Below, piece after piece: positions 9,660-19,714 of a stretch of DNA of 38,701 nucleotides. The stretch lies in the NCBI GenBank assembly GCA_019654055.1, contig BPDA01000010.1, positions 1 to 38,701 of the forward strand. Direction: 5' to 3'. Source of the stretch: Methanobacteriota archaeon (GTDB lineage: Archaea > Thermoplasmatota > Poseidoniia > Poseidoniales > Thalassarchaeaceae). The position numbers and the translations under genes were made by a program. Under the pieces are notes generated by a model, which was not told the DNA's origin, did not search any database, and saw only the letters and a program-made list of their open reading frames with translations. Every line of letters begins with the position of its first letter. Position 1 is the first letter of the stretch.

Positions 9660-11087
9660 GCCGATTGCCTGCGCCAGCACTAGGCCTGCAATCAGGAAGG
9701 CTGGAATCGACAGCAGCATGGCGCTCCAAATGAGTTCGTCGTCGACGTAGTGCATCGTTACTCTGACTTCTGAATACTCGCCATCAAACGCGGGTTTGAC
9801 TAGGATTAGATGAGTGTCGAAGACGGAGGGGGTGGAGACCTCGGTTTGCCAGCTTATTCCAGGATTTATGACCATTTCCTGCAATTCGGCGGGGGGTAGC
9901 GAGCTGACAATCGACTCCCAATCCACGGTTCCTCTGTCGACGTGTTCGACGACTAGGCTGCGATGCAGGATAATCGCGTGTACGCTGTGTTCGCCTACGT
10001 TGCTGACTTCCACTCCTACGGCGTCCCACAGACTGTGCACCTCAATCGTGTCAATGTTGACGTCGTCGGGGCCTAGTCGCATGTTCGGAATATCCTCATC
10101 GTTTCCCGGTCCGTCGACTGCAACCATGGCTAGTGCAGCAGTGCATAGCAGTGCAAATACAGCTGCTGTAGTCAGTTGACGCTTCTCGGGTATCAGCGAC
10201 TCCCAGCCGTTCTCGGGGCGGGTGCGGATGCGTGGCTGCCAATCGTGGACGAAGAGCGCACAGACGATGGCGAGGATGATGCCCGGGATGGCGTCAACTA
10301 TCCAGTGTATGCCGAGGTACTGGATGCTGAACAGGTAGACGACGCAGTTCGCTATCACAAAGAGGTCGAACTCACGGTGCCTCCACTCGCGGATGTCAAT
10401 GCCCTTGTCTCGGCAGTGCAGCCTGTTGAGTATCAGCAGACCCACAGGGAGGCCGAAGTGCAGGCTGGGTACCCCGTTGTCCATCGGGTCGTTGTTGGTG
10501 ACGAACTCGAGGTACCAGCTGTCGTGGTACAGCAGCGCATCCATTCCGGGGATGTAAGAGGAGGTGACCTCGACGTTGAAGAACAGGTACAGGGGCACTG
10601 CAAGCAAGTAGATGACTAGGTAGTTCAGAGCCGCCTTGTCAGCCATCACGTGGTCTCGCACGAGAATGAAGTACATCGGCGAGAACCAGATGATGAACAG
10701 GTAAACGAACAGGTAGTGGAAGGACAGGACGTCGGTGAGAAGGTCGTGGCGGAATGCCTCCTGCGCCCACAGAGTGAACTCGCCCTCGAGCTCGTGCACC
10801 CAGTGCGTGTACCCCCCGACCCTAGGCTTCATCGGCTCATTGTGCTGGTCGATCAGGAACTTGTACACGTACATCACCACGTAAAGGGAGATGTGCCAAT
10901 GGTACCCCTTGGCCCTAATCTCGGCTGGCAGCTCGGATAGTCTCAGTCGCTTTTCCGGCTCATCACGGGTCAGCAGGTCCCTCAGCGGGATGGTGCTGAG
11001 CAGGATGACCAGCATCATCGTGCCGTACGGTCCGATTGGCCACCACATGAGCCAGCGCGCGATGTGCGGTCCTGATGAACGTTGCAC
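9615..11087 (-). CDS. PAP2-superfamily membrane phosphatase
   Basis: 490 aa; PSLHFGLPVG...YLGIHWIVDAIPG (PAP2 PSxH/H-D signatures), multiple TM. Confidence 0.85.
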   Translation of the reverse strand: MQRSSGPHIARWLMWWPIGPYGTMMLVILLSTIPLRDLLTRDEPEKRLRLSELPAEIRAKGYHWHISLYVVMYVYKFLIDQHNEPMKPRVGGYTHWVHELEGEFTLWAQEAFRHDLLTDVLSFHYLFVYLFIIWFSPMYFILVRDHVMADKAALNYLVIYLLAVPLYLFFNVEVTSSYIPGMDALLYHDSWYLEFVTNNDPMDNGVPSLHFGLPVGLLILNRLHCRDKGIDIREWRHREFDLFVIANCVVYLFSIQYLGIHWIVDAIPGIILAIVCALFVHDWQPRIRTRPENGWESLIPEKRQLTTAAVFALLCTAALAMVAVDGPGNDEDIPNMRLGPDDVNIDTIEVHSLWDAVGVEVSNVGEHSVHAIILHRSLVVEHVDRGTVDWESIVSSLPPAELQEMVINPGISWQTEVSTPSVFDTHLILVKPAFDGEYSEVRVTMHYVDDELIWSAMLLSIPAFLIAGLVLAQAIGSEDEVGEQAADEEA

Positions 11088-11103
11088 AGGAGGCTAGGGG
11101 GAA

Positions 11104-11862
11104 TCACTCCTCGGATTCGTCTGAAGACAGCAGCGAGACCTCTCGGATACCGGTCTCGAGAACGCCGATGAGGCCCAGTACCATTGCCCACTCGAAGAGC
11201 GCGGCCATAGACATGCTGGAGATGTGCAGGTCGGTACAGGTCTCGACCGTATCGACGTAGGCCTCGAAGTCCTCCAAGTTGAGTGCAGCGGCATCGCTGA
11301 ACCCGGTGAATCGCAACACGCTCAGACCCATCAGAACGCAGCTCATTACCGTGAGGGTCGTCCTGTCACGACGGGCCCTCAGAACCCCTTGAAATCGGTC
11401 GTCCAGCGAAGCCATCTCGCTGGCCAGCATCGTAGATAGGACCGCCCAGAGGATTGAGCCACCGAAGATTACCCTGGCCTGCAGGAGGTGGAGCGCGAGA
11501 TCCTCGTCCCACGGCGTGTAGGCGAGCCATACGATGAACAGGCCCGCGATTGCCCCGAAAATCGCCGACCAGGTGTTCAAGACCCTCGCCCTCGACCCAA
11601 TCGGCTTGGATTCAATCCATTCCGACCTGAGGCGGAACATCTGCCATGCCAGCGTGGTGAGCAGCAGACCGGACAGAGTGAAGCCGATGGTGAAGGGGAC
11701 TCCCGAGGAGGGATGGGTATCGGTATCGGAGATGAACGGCATGAAGTGGTCACAGCCCTCCCACACCCATATCGTGTAACAGACTAGGAGCGTTGCGACC
11801 TGCGCCAGAACGGCGGCGCGGATGCTCTTGCTGACCGTATCCGGCCTGAGCAGCCAATCCAT
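11104..11862 (-). CDS. multi-pass membrane protein with Frag1/DRAM/Sfk1-like signature
   Basis: 252 aa; HFMPFISDTDTHPSSGVPFTIGFTLSG loop after TM1, then further TM helices. Confidence 0.5.
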   Translation of the reverse strand: MDWLLRPDTVSKSIRAAVLAQVATLLVCYTIWVWEGCDHFMPFISDTDTHPSSGVPFTIGFTLSGLLLTTLAWQMFRLRSEWIESKPIGSRARVLNTWSAIFGAIAGLFIVWLAYTPWDEDLALHLLQARVIFGGSILWAVLSTMLASEMASLDDRFQGVLRARRDRTTLTVMSCVLMGLSVLRFTGFSDAAALNLEDFEAYVDTVETCTDLHISSMSMAALFEWAMVLGLIGVLETGIREVSLLSSDESEE

Positions 11863-11933
11863 GCCGATGCGACGAGGTCGCCGGCTTCAATGGACTCCCT
11901 AACGATGAAGTTGGATGGCCCTCATGACGAGTC

Positions 11934-12380
11934 ATGGACGGACACGAGACATGGCTCTCCGAGTGCGCCAAGATGGGCTATGAGCCGGAGGCTCGACTCT
12001 ATGCGGAGGGAACTCGGACATCTCAGGACGCAGCCAATCAACTCGGCTGCGACGTGGCGCACATCGCCAAGTCGATCGTCTTCGCGGGCCGGGACGGAGC
12101 GGTTGTGGTGATCACCTCGGGTGCCAACCGCGTCGAGCGTAAGCGTAAGCTGAAACGACTGCTCGGCTACAAGCCCAGCATGACCGATGCCGAGTACATC
12201 CTCGAGAACACCGGGTACGCCCCCGGGGGAGTTCCGCCCTTCGGCCATCTCAGGCCGTGCGTCGTGCTGATGGACGAGGACCTCATGCAGTACGACTTGG
12301 TGTGGGGAGCAGGTGGGACCGCCCAGACCGTGTTCCCAATCACTCCCGAGGACCTGTCTCCCTATCGGGCGCCACAGTAG
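11934..12380 (+). CDS. YbaK/ProX-type aminoacyl-tRNA deacylase family
   Basis: TSQDAANQLGCDVAHIAKSIVFAGRDGAVVVITSGANRV...GYAPGGVPPFGH. Confidence 0.9.
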   Translation: MDGHETWLSECAKMGYEPEARLYAEGTRTSQDAANQLGCDVAHIAKSIVFAGRDGAVVVITSGANRVERKRKLKRLLGYKPSMTDAEYILENTGYAPGGVPPFGHLRPCVVLMDEDLMQYDLVWGAGGTAQTVFPITPEDLSPYRAPQ

Positions 12381-12401
12381 CAGACGTGAAGCAGTGATAA
12401 G

Positions 12402-13133
12402 ATGGTCGTGGAGCATCTAATCCGCGCTGCTGCGAGCCTGCGTGACGATGTCGGCCCGATTGGCAGCAGGCTCGTCTCCGAGGGCAGCGTCGATGTCTGC
12501 TACAACCCGCTAGAGTACGCCTGGGACGTGCACGAGGCCTACCTCGCGCGCATGGGAGGGGGAGGTGCGCGGACGGTCGTACTTGGGATGAATCCCGGCC
12601 CTCACGGCATGGGGCAGATGGGAATCCCGTTCGCTGCGACCTCGGTGGTCCGCGAACTGCTAGGCATCACCGACATCCCGGTGAACGAGCCCGAGGCCGC
12701 CGACCCGAGGCGCCCCGTGGTCGGCCTCGACTATCCTCGTGAGGAGGTCTCTGGGACCCGTCTGTGGGGACTGTTGGCGGAGCACTACGGCAATGCCGAC
12801 ACCATCGCCAGCAGCGTGTTCCTAGTCAACCACTGCCCTCTCATGCTGTTCTCGGGCCCGAGGGCTGCGAACATCACCCCCGACAAGGTTGGCGGATCTA
12901 CTGCGCGAGCCCTGTTAGAGCGTTGCGACCAGCACCTGCACGAGGTCGTGTCAGTCCTCGACGCCGAGCGGGTGATTGGTGTAGGTAAGTTCGCTGAGTC
13001 GCGCGCCAGAGCTGCCCTCGGAGGGGGATCGGTCGAGGTCGTAGGCTGCTGGCACCCATCTCCAGCCTCGCCGTTGGCCAACCGCAACGGCGGCGCCGAC
13101 TGGCGGGCCAACGTTAGAGCAGTGCTACCCTAA
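12402..13133 (+). CDS. SMUG1-like uracil-DNA glycosylase
   Basis: VVLGMNPGPHGMGQMGIPFAATSVVRELLGI, RPVVGLDYPREEVSGTRLWGL, NHCPL, GVGKFAESRARAAL, CWHPSPASPLANRNG. Confidence 0.87.
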   Translation: MVVEHLIRAAASLRDDVGPIGSRLVSEGSVDVCYNPLEYAWDVHEAYLARMGGGGARTVVLGMNPGPHGMGQMGIPFAATSVVRELLGITDIPVNEPEAADPRRPVVGLDYPREEVSGTRLWGLLAEHYGNADTIASSVFLVNHCPLMLFSGPRAANITPDKVGGSTARALLERCDQHLHEVVSVLDAERVIGVGKFAESRARAALGGGSVEVVGCWHPSPASPLANRNGGADWRANVRAVLP

Positions 13134-13199
13134 GTGTCCGTAAAATAGCCCCTCTGGGGCTAGTAAAAAGTTAAGCCGGCAGACGTTCTGTGGTAATCC

Positions 13200-15000
13200 A
13201 TGTCAGCGATGACCACGCCCGAGTACCTGATATCAAACGCCGAGAAATACGCCAACGAGAGCGCCATATCCTGGAAGGACGCGAATGGAAACTGGGTCAG
13301 TATGACCTGGTCGGAGTTCTGCGCCACAACAATGGGGGTCGCCAGATCCCTGATGGCGATGGGATTCCAAGCTGGTGACAATCTGAGTATCTATTCGTAC
13401 AACCGAATGGAGTGGTACGCCGCGTACGCCGCTGCCAATATGTGCAACGGTGCCGCCGTCGGCGTCTACCACACCTGCTCACCCGAGGAGGTAGAGTGGG
13501 TCGTAGGCAACTCCGACTCCAAGGTGGTGTTCGTCGGGACCAACCCGATGGACGGGGGCGACCCGAGTAAGATGTGTACTCACAGGCTGCAAGCCACGAT
13601 GGGGTCGCTCGACAAGGTTGAGACAGTGGTCTCGATGGCCGGGATGGATGCTATCGACCACTCGAGCGCCGTGACCTGGACCGACTTCATGTCTAGGGGT
13701 GCCGATATCCCCGAGTCGGCTGTGATGGACCGCATCGCGAGCATCAAGCCATCCGACACCGCCGCGCTGATCTACACCTCAGGCACCACCGGTAACCCGA
13801 AGGGCGTGGTCCTGACCCACGACAACTTCGACTACGAGTTGGAGTGCGTACACAAGATTACCACTTACGACCAGGGCGACGGGTACGTCTCGTGGCTGCC
13901 ATGCGCCCACGTGTTCGGCCAAGTCGCTGATAACCACCTGTGGATTAGAGATGCAATCCACATGCGCGTAGTCGACAATCCTCTACACTCGATTGACTAC
14001 TGCAAGGAGGTTCAGCCTCACCTGTTCATTGGAGTTCCTAGAATCTACGAGAAGGTGTACAGCAACCTTGTAGCCGGCCTCCCTCCCGCATTTTTGCTAA
14101 GTCTCCCGGGCATTGGTGGTATCATCAAGAACAAGGCGAAGGCGAAGATTGGAATGTCCAATGTCAAGTACGCCATCACAGGTGCCGCTCCCATAAACCA
14201 AGATATTCTGCACCTGTTCCACAAGCTTGGCGTGCCCCTCTACGAGGGCTACGGTATGACTGAGACCACTGCTGGTGCGACTCTAAACTATGACAACAAC
14301 AACAGGATTGGTAGTGTAGGCAAGCCCTTCGAGGGAAGCGGTCTCAGAATCGACAAGCCTAACGAGAACGGGGATGGCGAGATTCAGTTCAACGGACGCC
14401 ACATCATGGCTGGCTACTACCGCGACCCGGAGGCCACCGCCGAGACGATGACCGAGGACGGTTGGCTCAAGTCCGGCGACCTCGGTAGGATTGATTCGGA
14501 CGGTTACGTCTACGTTACCGGGCGGCTCAAGGAGATCTACGTCTCCTCGGCTGGAAGAACATCGCACCCCTAGTGATAGAGGAGACGATGAAGAGCATCC
14601 CGATGGTCTCGCAGTGCATGCTGATTGGAGACAACCGGAAGTACTGCAGCGCTCTTCTCACCCTTGACGTCGGAGCGATCCTGCGTGACGTCCACGGCCT
14701 CGAGGGGGCCCACCGAGGTCCCCAAGGACCCGGGCGAGCAGTTGGCCAAGTTGGCTAAATTGGGCCAGACCTGCCCGGAGTACACCGCAGTGGGGAGTGC
14801 TGCGCATAACGAGCTCGGTGCTGCAGTGGCGAGGTTGAACCAGAAGTTCAGCAACCCCGAGCAGGTCAAGAAGTTCACAGTGTTGCCCCGTGACCTCAGC
14901 GTTGACCACGGCGAGTTGACGCCGACGCTGAAGTTTCCGCAGGAAGCAAATCCGCGAGAACTGGGCCGCCGATATCGAAGCGATGTACGCTGACGCATAG
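13200..15000 (+). CDS. long-chain acyl-CoA synthetase/AMP-forming ligase, with about three frameshifts near the 3' end
   Basis: AALIYTSGTTGNPKGVVLTHDN, YGMTETTAG, SGDLGRIDSDGYVYVTGRLKEIY; homology continues in other frames after about 14557, 14708 and 14937. Confidence 0.88.
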
Positions 15001-15011
15001 ACGGTGGTTCG

Positions 15012-15633
15012 ATGACCCCCGAGGCCTGGGTGGCTCTTGCCACCGTGTTTGTGCTAGGTGCGATGAGCCCCGGCCCGAGCCTCGCGGTGGTCCTGCGCAA
15101 CACCATGGTGGGAGGTCGGCGCCAAGGGTGATGACCGGTATCGGGCACGGTATCGGATTCGGAATCTACGCATTCCTGGCCGCTGCAGGAATTGCCCCCC
15201 GCGCTGACACTCCACGAATCCACCGAGTTGATACTGAAGTGGGGCGGGATTGGTCTGTTACTTTGGCTCGGATACAACTTCCTGAAGTCTTCCAGGGGGG
15301 ACCGTACGAGTCCTCGGATACTGGCAGCCACGGTCCTTCGGACCGTGCTGGGTTCGCTCAGGGCTTCGCGATAGCATTCTCAACCCCAAAATCCTAGCTT
15401 GGATGTTGGCATTGTACACACCCTTCATCGAGGCCAAAATCAGCACCGAGACCTTGTTCGGGATGGGGCTTCTGGGCATGGCCATAGACGGAACCTGGTA
15501 CGTCACGGTGGCAACGATTCTGACCCGTGGTGACGGGGTCTCGAAACTGCGTGCCCAGGCGCGCAGGATAGATGCGGCGATGGGGGTCCTGATGTTCGTT
15601 TTCGCCGGTTTGCTGTACAGCGGCTACCTGTGA
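15012..15633 (+). CDS. LysE/RhtB-family exporter, broken by at least three frameshifts
   Basis: MTPEAWVALATVFVLGAMSPGPSLAVVLRNTMVGGRRQG then GIGHGIGFGIYAFLAAAGI, LILKWGGIGLLLWLGYNFLKSSRG and NPKILAWMLALYTPF in successive frames. Confidence 0.72.
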
Positions 15634-15641
15634 TTAGATGA

Positions 15642-16152
15642 TCACGAAGGGAGGTGGAACAGCATCTCCATGACTATGGAGAGTGCGTTGGCCTCCCTGT
15701 GTGCGTCATTCCCGTTCTCCGGCGGGGATATCTTCTGCAACTCTCCGGCGTCGAACCAGAACGAACTGCACGAGGGCACCCGTCTATCTCGATTGGTTCC
15801 ATATCGGTGCCATCGATCCTAGAGAACACGATTTCTCGAATCCGCATGTGCGAATCGCACAGCGGGCAGTCGAGATCGGTCTCTGAGCCATCATGCTCGA
15901 ATGCCAAGTGCATCTGGTTCAGTTTGTCCTGCGAGATTGTCGACATGGCAGCGCCCGCGTTGAGCAGCATGCCAGAGCATTCGTTGCAATGGTGGATTCC
16001 GTGGCGTGAAATGTGGACCCGTCCGAGTCCTCAGGAGGGACCAGTGCGGAGCCGTCTCTGGGGCAGGATTGACTCATCGCATCTTCGTAGGAGTTTGGGG
16101 TCTTGAACCCTGACCCGGACGAGGCAGAGGGAGAAATTCTTGGTTCCTTCAA
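15642..16152 (-). CDS. TFIIB-type zinc-finger protein (zf-TFIIB-like), frameshifted twice
   Basis: Reconstructed from three frames: CPRDGSALV...[30 protein letters not shown]...[26 protein letters not shown]. Confidence 0.55.
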
Positions 16153-16179
16153 ATAACCCGCGATTCCATTGCCTTCGGC

Positions 16180-16698
16180 ATGTCAGGCTATTGCGACTTC
16201 TGCGGGGCCACAATCAGCGGCCAGACGAGTAAGTGCTCGGGGTGCTCGGCGCTGATTAGGCCATTCTTCGGCATGCTCGACAGTCAACTTCCAACAGACG
16301 AAGGTAGAGCACGTATGAACTCTGCACTGGGCCCTCACAGGGGGCTGAGCCAGGAGCAGAGAATCGCGGGTCTAGTCAATGTGATGAACTTCTCGAGGAC
16401 TCTCCCGAGGCCGTTCAAGACTCGTCCAGGGCCGGCTCCGAGTTGGAGTGTTGAGTCGTGTGAGCTGTGGGCGGACCTGCTACGTGCGATGAATGCTCAA
16501 GGCAAACCCTACTCCTGCCTGATGCCCCTACCTGGAGAGAGTTTTCTAATGATCGAAGACGATGGGGCCCATACCATCGATGGAGTGGGGTTACCTCGTC
16601 AACTGCCACTGCACGACATCGCTGTCTGGCTGTCGAACCCCAACCGCAGAGCGGCTGTGTCGGAATGGGACTCGTTCCTCATCGCCGTGTCATGGTGA
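16180..16698 (+). CDS. zinc-ribbon protein, N-terminal half of tandem paralog 1
   Basis: 172 aa; CDFCGATISGQTSKCSGC ribbon; LPGESFLMIEDDGAHTIDGVGLPRQLPLHD...WDSFLIAVS aligns by eye with LPDGSHLSWADGRFTLDGITVEVPYRG...WKKLLISVS of ORF 17828-19714. Confidence 0.65.
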   Translation: MSGYCDFCGATISGQTSKCSGCSALIRPFFGMLDSQLPTDEGRARMNSALGPHRGLSQEQRIAGLVNVMNFSRTLPRPFKTRPGPAPSWSVESCELWADLLRAMNAQGKPYSCLMPLPGESFLMIEDDGAHTIDGVGLPRQLPLHDIAVWLSNPNRRAAVSEWDSFLIAVSW

Positions 16699-17825
16699 CT
16701 CGCTGGTTGACACCGATGGAGGAGGAGCAATGGGGGCCTTGGATGGGCAGAGAGGGTTGGGCTGGCTTCGATTCCCCCAATCTGCTGATGTCCCAGGCCA
16801 TTCGTGGCTCCTCGCCCCCTCCCTACTTCGAATGGACTGGCCCCCAGTGCGACGAGAGTCCTGATGAGGTCACCTCAATCGGGTTCATCGCTCGAGAGAA
16901 CAGGGACAAGATGCGAGAGATTGGAGGACATCCCTCGGAGGCTTGGCTGGAGGTGATGGAGGATGACGAGAGGATTGGCGAGTTGTTCAACTCGATGGTT
17001 GCTCCGAGATTGGTGGTCGTCGATTACAAGCTGCACCTGCTGGTGCTTCGTGATGGCAGGCCCCATCCCATTCCCGTCACCATCGACCCGAAGGTCTGGC
17101 GGGTCCTCGTCTCTTGGGCGTTGGAGCCGCCCGGCTCGCCCGGTGCCGAGAGACTGAGCTACGTCTTCTGGTGCTGGAGCAGCGAGAGCGGGTACTGGCA
17201 GCCCTCCGCTCGTCAACTGCTCTCGACCAAGATGCTGAGAAGCGCCATAGAGAGCTTCGGCGAGGACTCCAGTCTAGAGCCCGTCCGCTACACTAGAAAC
17301 TCGAGCGGCATACCGATCCGAGGCAGGTCGGGACTGGGCTACCTAGTGATTCCCAGTTGGTCAAAGGACAAGTTCGTGGTCGAGGTCGTGCCAAACTGGG
17401 AAGCCTTGGAGACCGCCAGAGCCCATGGGATACAGATATGCATCGATGTCAGCGGCCCGAACGAGGTCCCGTCCGGCGATATAGCCGCATCATACCTGCT
17501 TCACCTCAGGGACGACCTAGGCTCGCGCAAGATGATACACACTATCGGTGCTATACTCCATGCCGTCGAATCGACCCCTCAGAGCAAGGACGACGATTCG
17601 GTGTTCGAGTGGTGGGAGAGGGTCAGCGAAAATTTTGCCGAAATCGGTCTGGACGAGCCGGAGGGCTGGTACGACGAGGACCTCGAGGAGGAAGATATCG
17701 AGGAGATTATCGAAGATGAACCCGAACCGTTTGACTTCGAACTACCACCACCAGGTGATTTGCAAGCCCTAAGAGAGGCGTTCGAGCGACTCAGCAGGGA
17801 TGTGCAGCGACTTCAGGAGGAATAG
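16692..17825 (+). CDS. C-terminal half of tandem paralog 1, overlaps upstream stop
   Basis: Frame of track ORF 16467-17825 from ATG 16692; DPKVWRVLVSWALEPPGSPGAERL matches HPEVWAKVVTWALGPPNSEHQRRL downstream; acidic C-terminal tail. Confidence 0.7.
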   Translation: MVTRWLTPMEEEQWGPWMGREGWAGFDSPNLLMSQAIRGSSPPPYFEWTGPQCDESPDEVTSIGFIARENRDKMREIGGHPSEAWLEVMEDDERIGELFNSMVAPRLVVVDYKLHLLVLRDGRPHPIPVTIDPKVWRVLVSWALEPPGSPGAERLSYVFWCWSSESGYWQPSARQLLSTKMLRSAIESFGEDSSLEPVRYTRNSSGIPIRGRSGLGYLVIPSWSKDKFVVEVVPNWEALETARAHGIQICIDVSGPNEVPSGDIAASYLLHLRDDLGSRKMIHTIGAILHAVESTPQSKDDDSVFEWWERVSENFAEIGLDEPEGWYDEDLEEEDIEEIIEDEPEPFDFELPPPGDLQALREAFERLSRDVQRLQEE

Positions 17826-17827
17826 AA

Positions 17828-19714
17828 GTGATGAACTACCGCGAGTCAGAATGTCGGGGCTGTGGAGTATTCTGCACTAAGAGTTGGTGTGACCTCTGCC
17901 GAATCGTCGTCCCCCACATAACCGGTCAGGACTCCAGCATGATTGAGAGCCGGCAGACCGTCGAGAAGGTCAGACGGGAACTGGGTCATCCCGATAGCAG
18001 ACCGAATAGAATCTGGAGCGCCATACGTCGCATGGACTCGCCGGAGGCGGACTGGGCGACCAGAGTTCGTCCCTACGATGCCATAGACAGGATTTCCGGA
18101 TCGCCCCCGCCCTGGGAAATCGAGGACGAGGACATCGAGCTGATGGCCTCGAGGTCGATCGCCGAGGCTGACACGGACAGGCTGAGGAGGCTGCAGAGAG
18201 GTGGCATTCTGCCCGATGGCAGCCACCTGTCCTGGGCCGATGGCAGGTTCACTCTGGACGGTATTACGGTCGAGGTTCCGTACCGCGGGCTCGGCAAGCT
18301 GTTGAAGCGCAAGCGCGGGCTCGAGGATGTCGATTGGAAGAAGCTGTTAATCTCGGTCAGTCTGGCCAACAAGAGGTTTCGCGGCCCGGACCGCCGCAAC
18401 CGCGGGGCCGGCAGGGAGACCACCATACATCCCGTGGCCCTGATACGCCCGAACCTCGGTCCGCTGGCGTATCCGCGGATGTACGGCTACTTCGGCAGGA
18501 GAAGGCAACCGGACCTGCCGAATTACAACCAACTATGGTTCGAGGGGGCCTCTTGGATGGATGCCTGGGGCGATAATCGCCAGGTCTTCAACGGGGACCT
18601 TGACGACATGGTGGTGCCCACGGCCCTATTCATCAAGAAAGGCAGGTTACAGCTTCGCGTCAGGAGGCCGGGCGGCTGGAGGCGGCTGGAGGTCGAGAGT
18701 CATCCGGAGGTATGGGCGAAGGTCGTGACATGGGCCCTGGGACCTCCGAACAGCGAGCACCAACGGAGGCTCCGATGCATTCAGCAGAGCCTGTTCACGG
18801 ACACCGAGATCGAGATGATATCGGGACCGGACAGAAACGGCATCCAGATGCTCAGGGGGATAGTCACAGACAACCCCAACATCGACTTGGAGACCTCGCC
18901 GGGTGGCTTCCGAGTCAGGGGCAGCTCCGGTGCCATGTACCGAGTCACGCCCGGCGTCGGCGGCCATAACACCAGATTCGTGGTCAGGGGCATCGGCCAC
19001 TCGCAGGCGGCCAACCCTGAGGGTGGCGTACCGCCCTGGCACCGAGACAGGCCACCGATATGCGTCGTCGAGACCCCGCAGCTTCGCAGGCTGGTCATAG
19101 GCGACGCGTTGAGCACGGTGATTCTGTCCCTGCTCGATGACCTGAATTCCCAGCAGCGCATCGACACGCTACGCAACTACATCCGCGAAGTCAGACCGAG
19201 GCAGGCTGTCGACCCGCAGGTTGCGGAGTTCCGTCAGGCCGAGAACCTGAGGTTTCGCCTTAGGAACAACCTAGCCGAGAACAGGACTCGGAGATACACG
19301 GTGCTGTTCCCACGGTTCTGGGGCGTTCTGCTAAGGCTCCCCCTAGGAGAGCGTCTCGCATTCACCGCAATCAGACAGGGTCGGCCCAACCTGACGTTCG
19401 ACGGCTGTGGAACCGAGTTCGCCACTCGTGACATGCTCGAGCGCAGGTTGGTCTACGGCATGCTCGAGGCGGCAGGGTGGCAGCGGGACCCCCATGAAGA
19501 GCGGGTTCGCGGGTACCAGCGGATCTACATCAGGACTGGGACGGGGCCTCAGAACCTAGCCAACCTAGTCGAGGGGTTCGCGGAGATAATCGAGCCGATA
19601 CTGACCGTCAATGAGCGCGTCAGGCTGGTGGCCAACCCGGCTTGGTCATTCTTCGAGAGGAACAATCCCGGTATCGGGGCGCTGCTGCCTGGAACCAACG
19701 AGAGGCTGGACTAG
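17828..19714 (+). CDS. zinc-ribbon protein, tandem paralog 2, unknown family
   Basis: 628 aa intact ORF; N-terminal CRGCGVFCTKSWCDLC; starts 3 nt after the preceding stop. Confidence 0.8.
   Translation: MMNYRESECRGCGVFCTKSWCDLCRIVVPHITGQDSSMIESRQTVEKVRRELGHPDSRPNRIWSAIRRMDSPEADWATRVRPYDAIDRISGSPPPWEIEDEDIELMASRSIAEADTDRLRRLQRGGILPDGSHLSWADGRFTLDGITVEVPYRGLGKLLKRKRGLEDVDWKKLLISVSLANKRFRGPDRRNRGAGRETTIHPVALIRPNLGPLAYPRMYGYFGRRRQPDLPNYNQLWFEGASWMDAWGDNRQVFNGDLDDMVVPTALFIKKGRLQLRVRRPGGWRRLEVESHPEVWAKVVTWALGPPNSEHQRRLRCIQQSLFTDTEIEMISGPDRNGIQMLRGIVTDNPNIDLETSPGGFRVRGSSGAMYRVTPGVGGHNTRFVVRGIGHSQAANPEGGVPPWHRDRPPICVVETPQLRRLVIGDALSTVILSLLDDLNSQQRIDTLRNYIREVRPRQAVDPQVAEFRQAENLRFRLRNNLAENRTRRYTVLFPRFWGVLLRLPLGERLAFTAIRQGRPNLTFDGCGTEFATRDMLERRLVYGMLEAAGWQRDPHEERVRGYQRIYIRTGTGPQNLANLVEGFAEIIEPILTVNERVRLVANPAWSFFERNNPGIGALLPGTNERLD

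Noticed and set aside
11923-11936. CATGA-CGAG-TCATG repeat overlapping the YbaK start
   Set aside because: Only a 5-bp stem, expected by chance.
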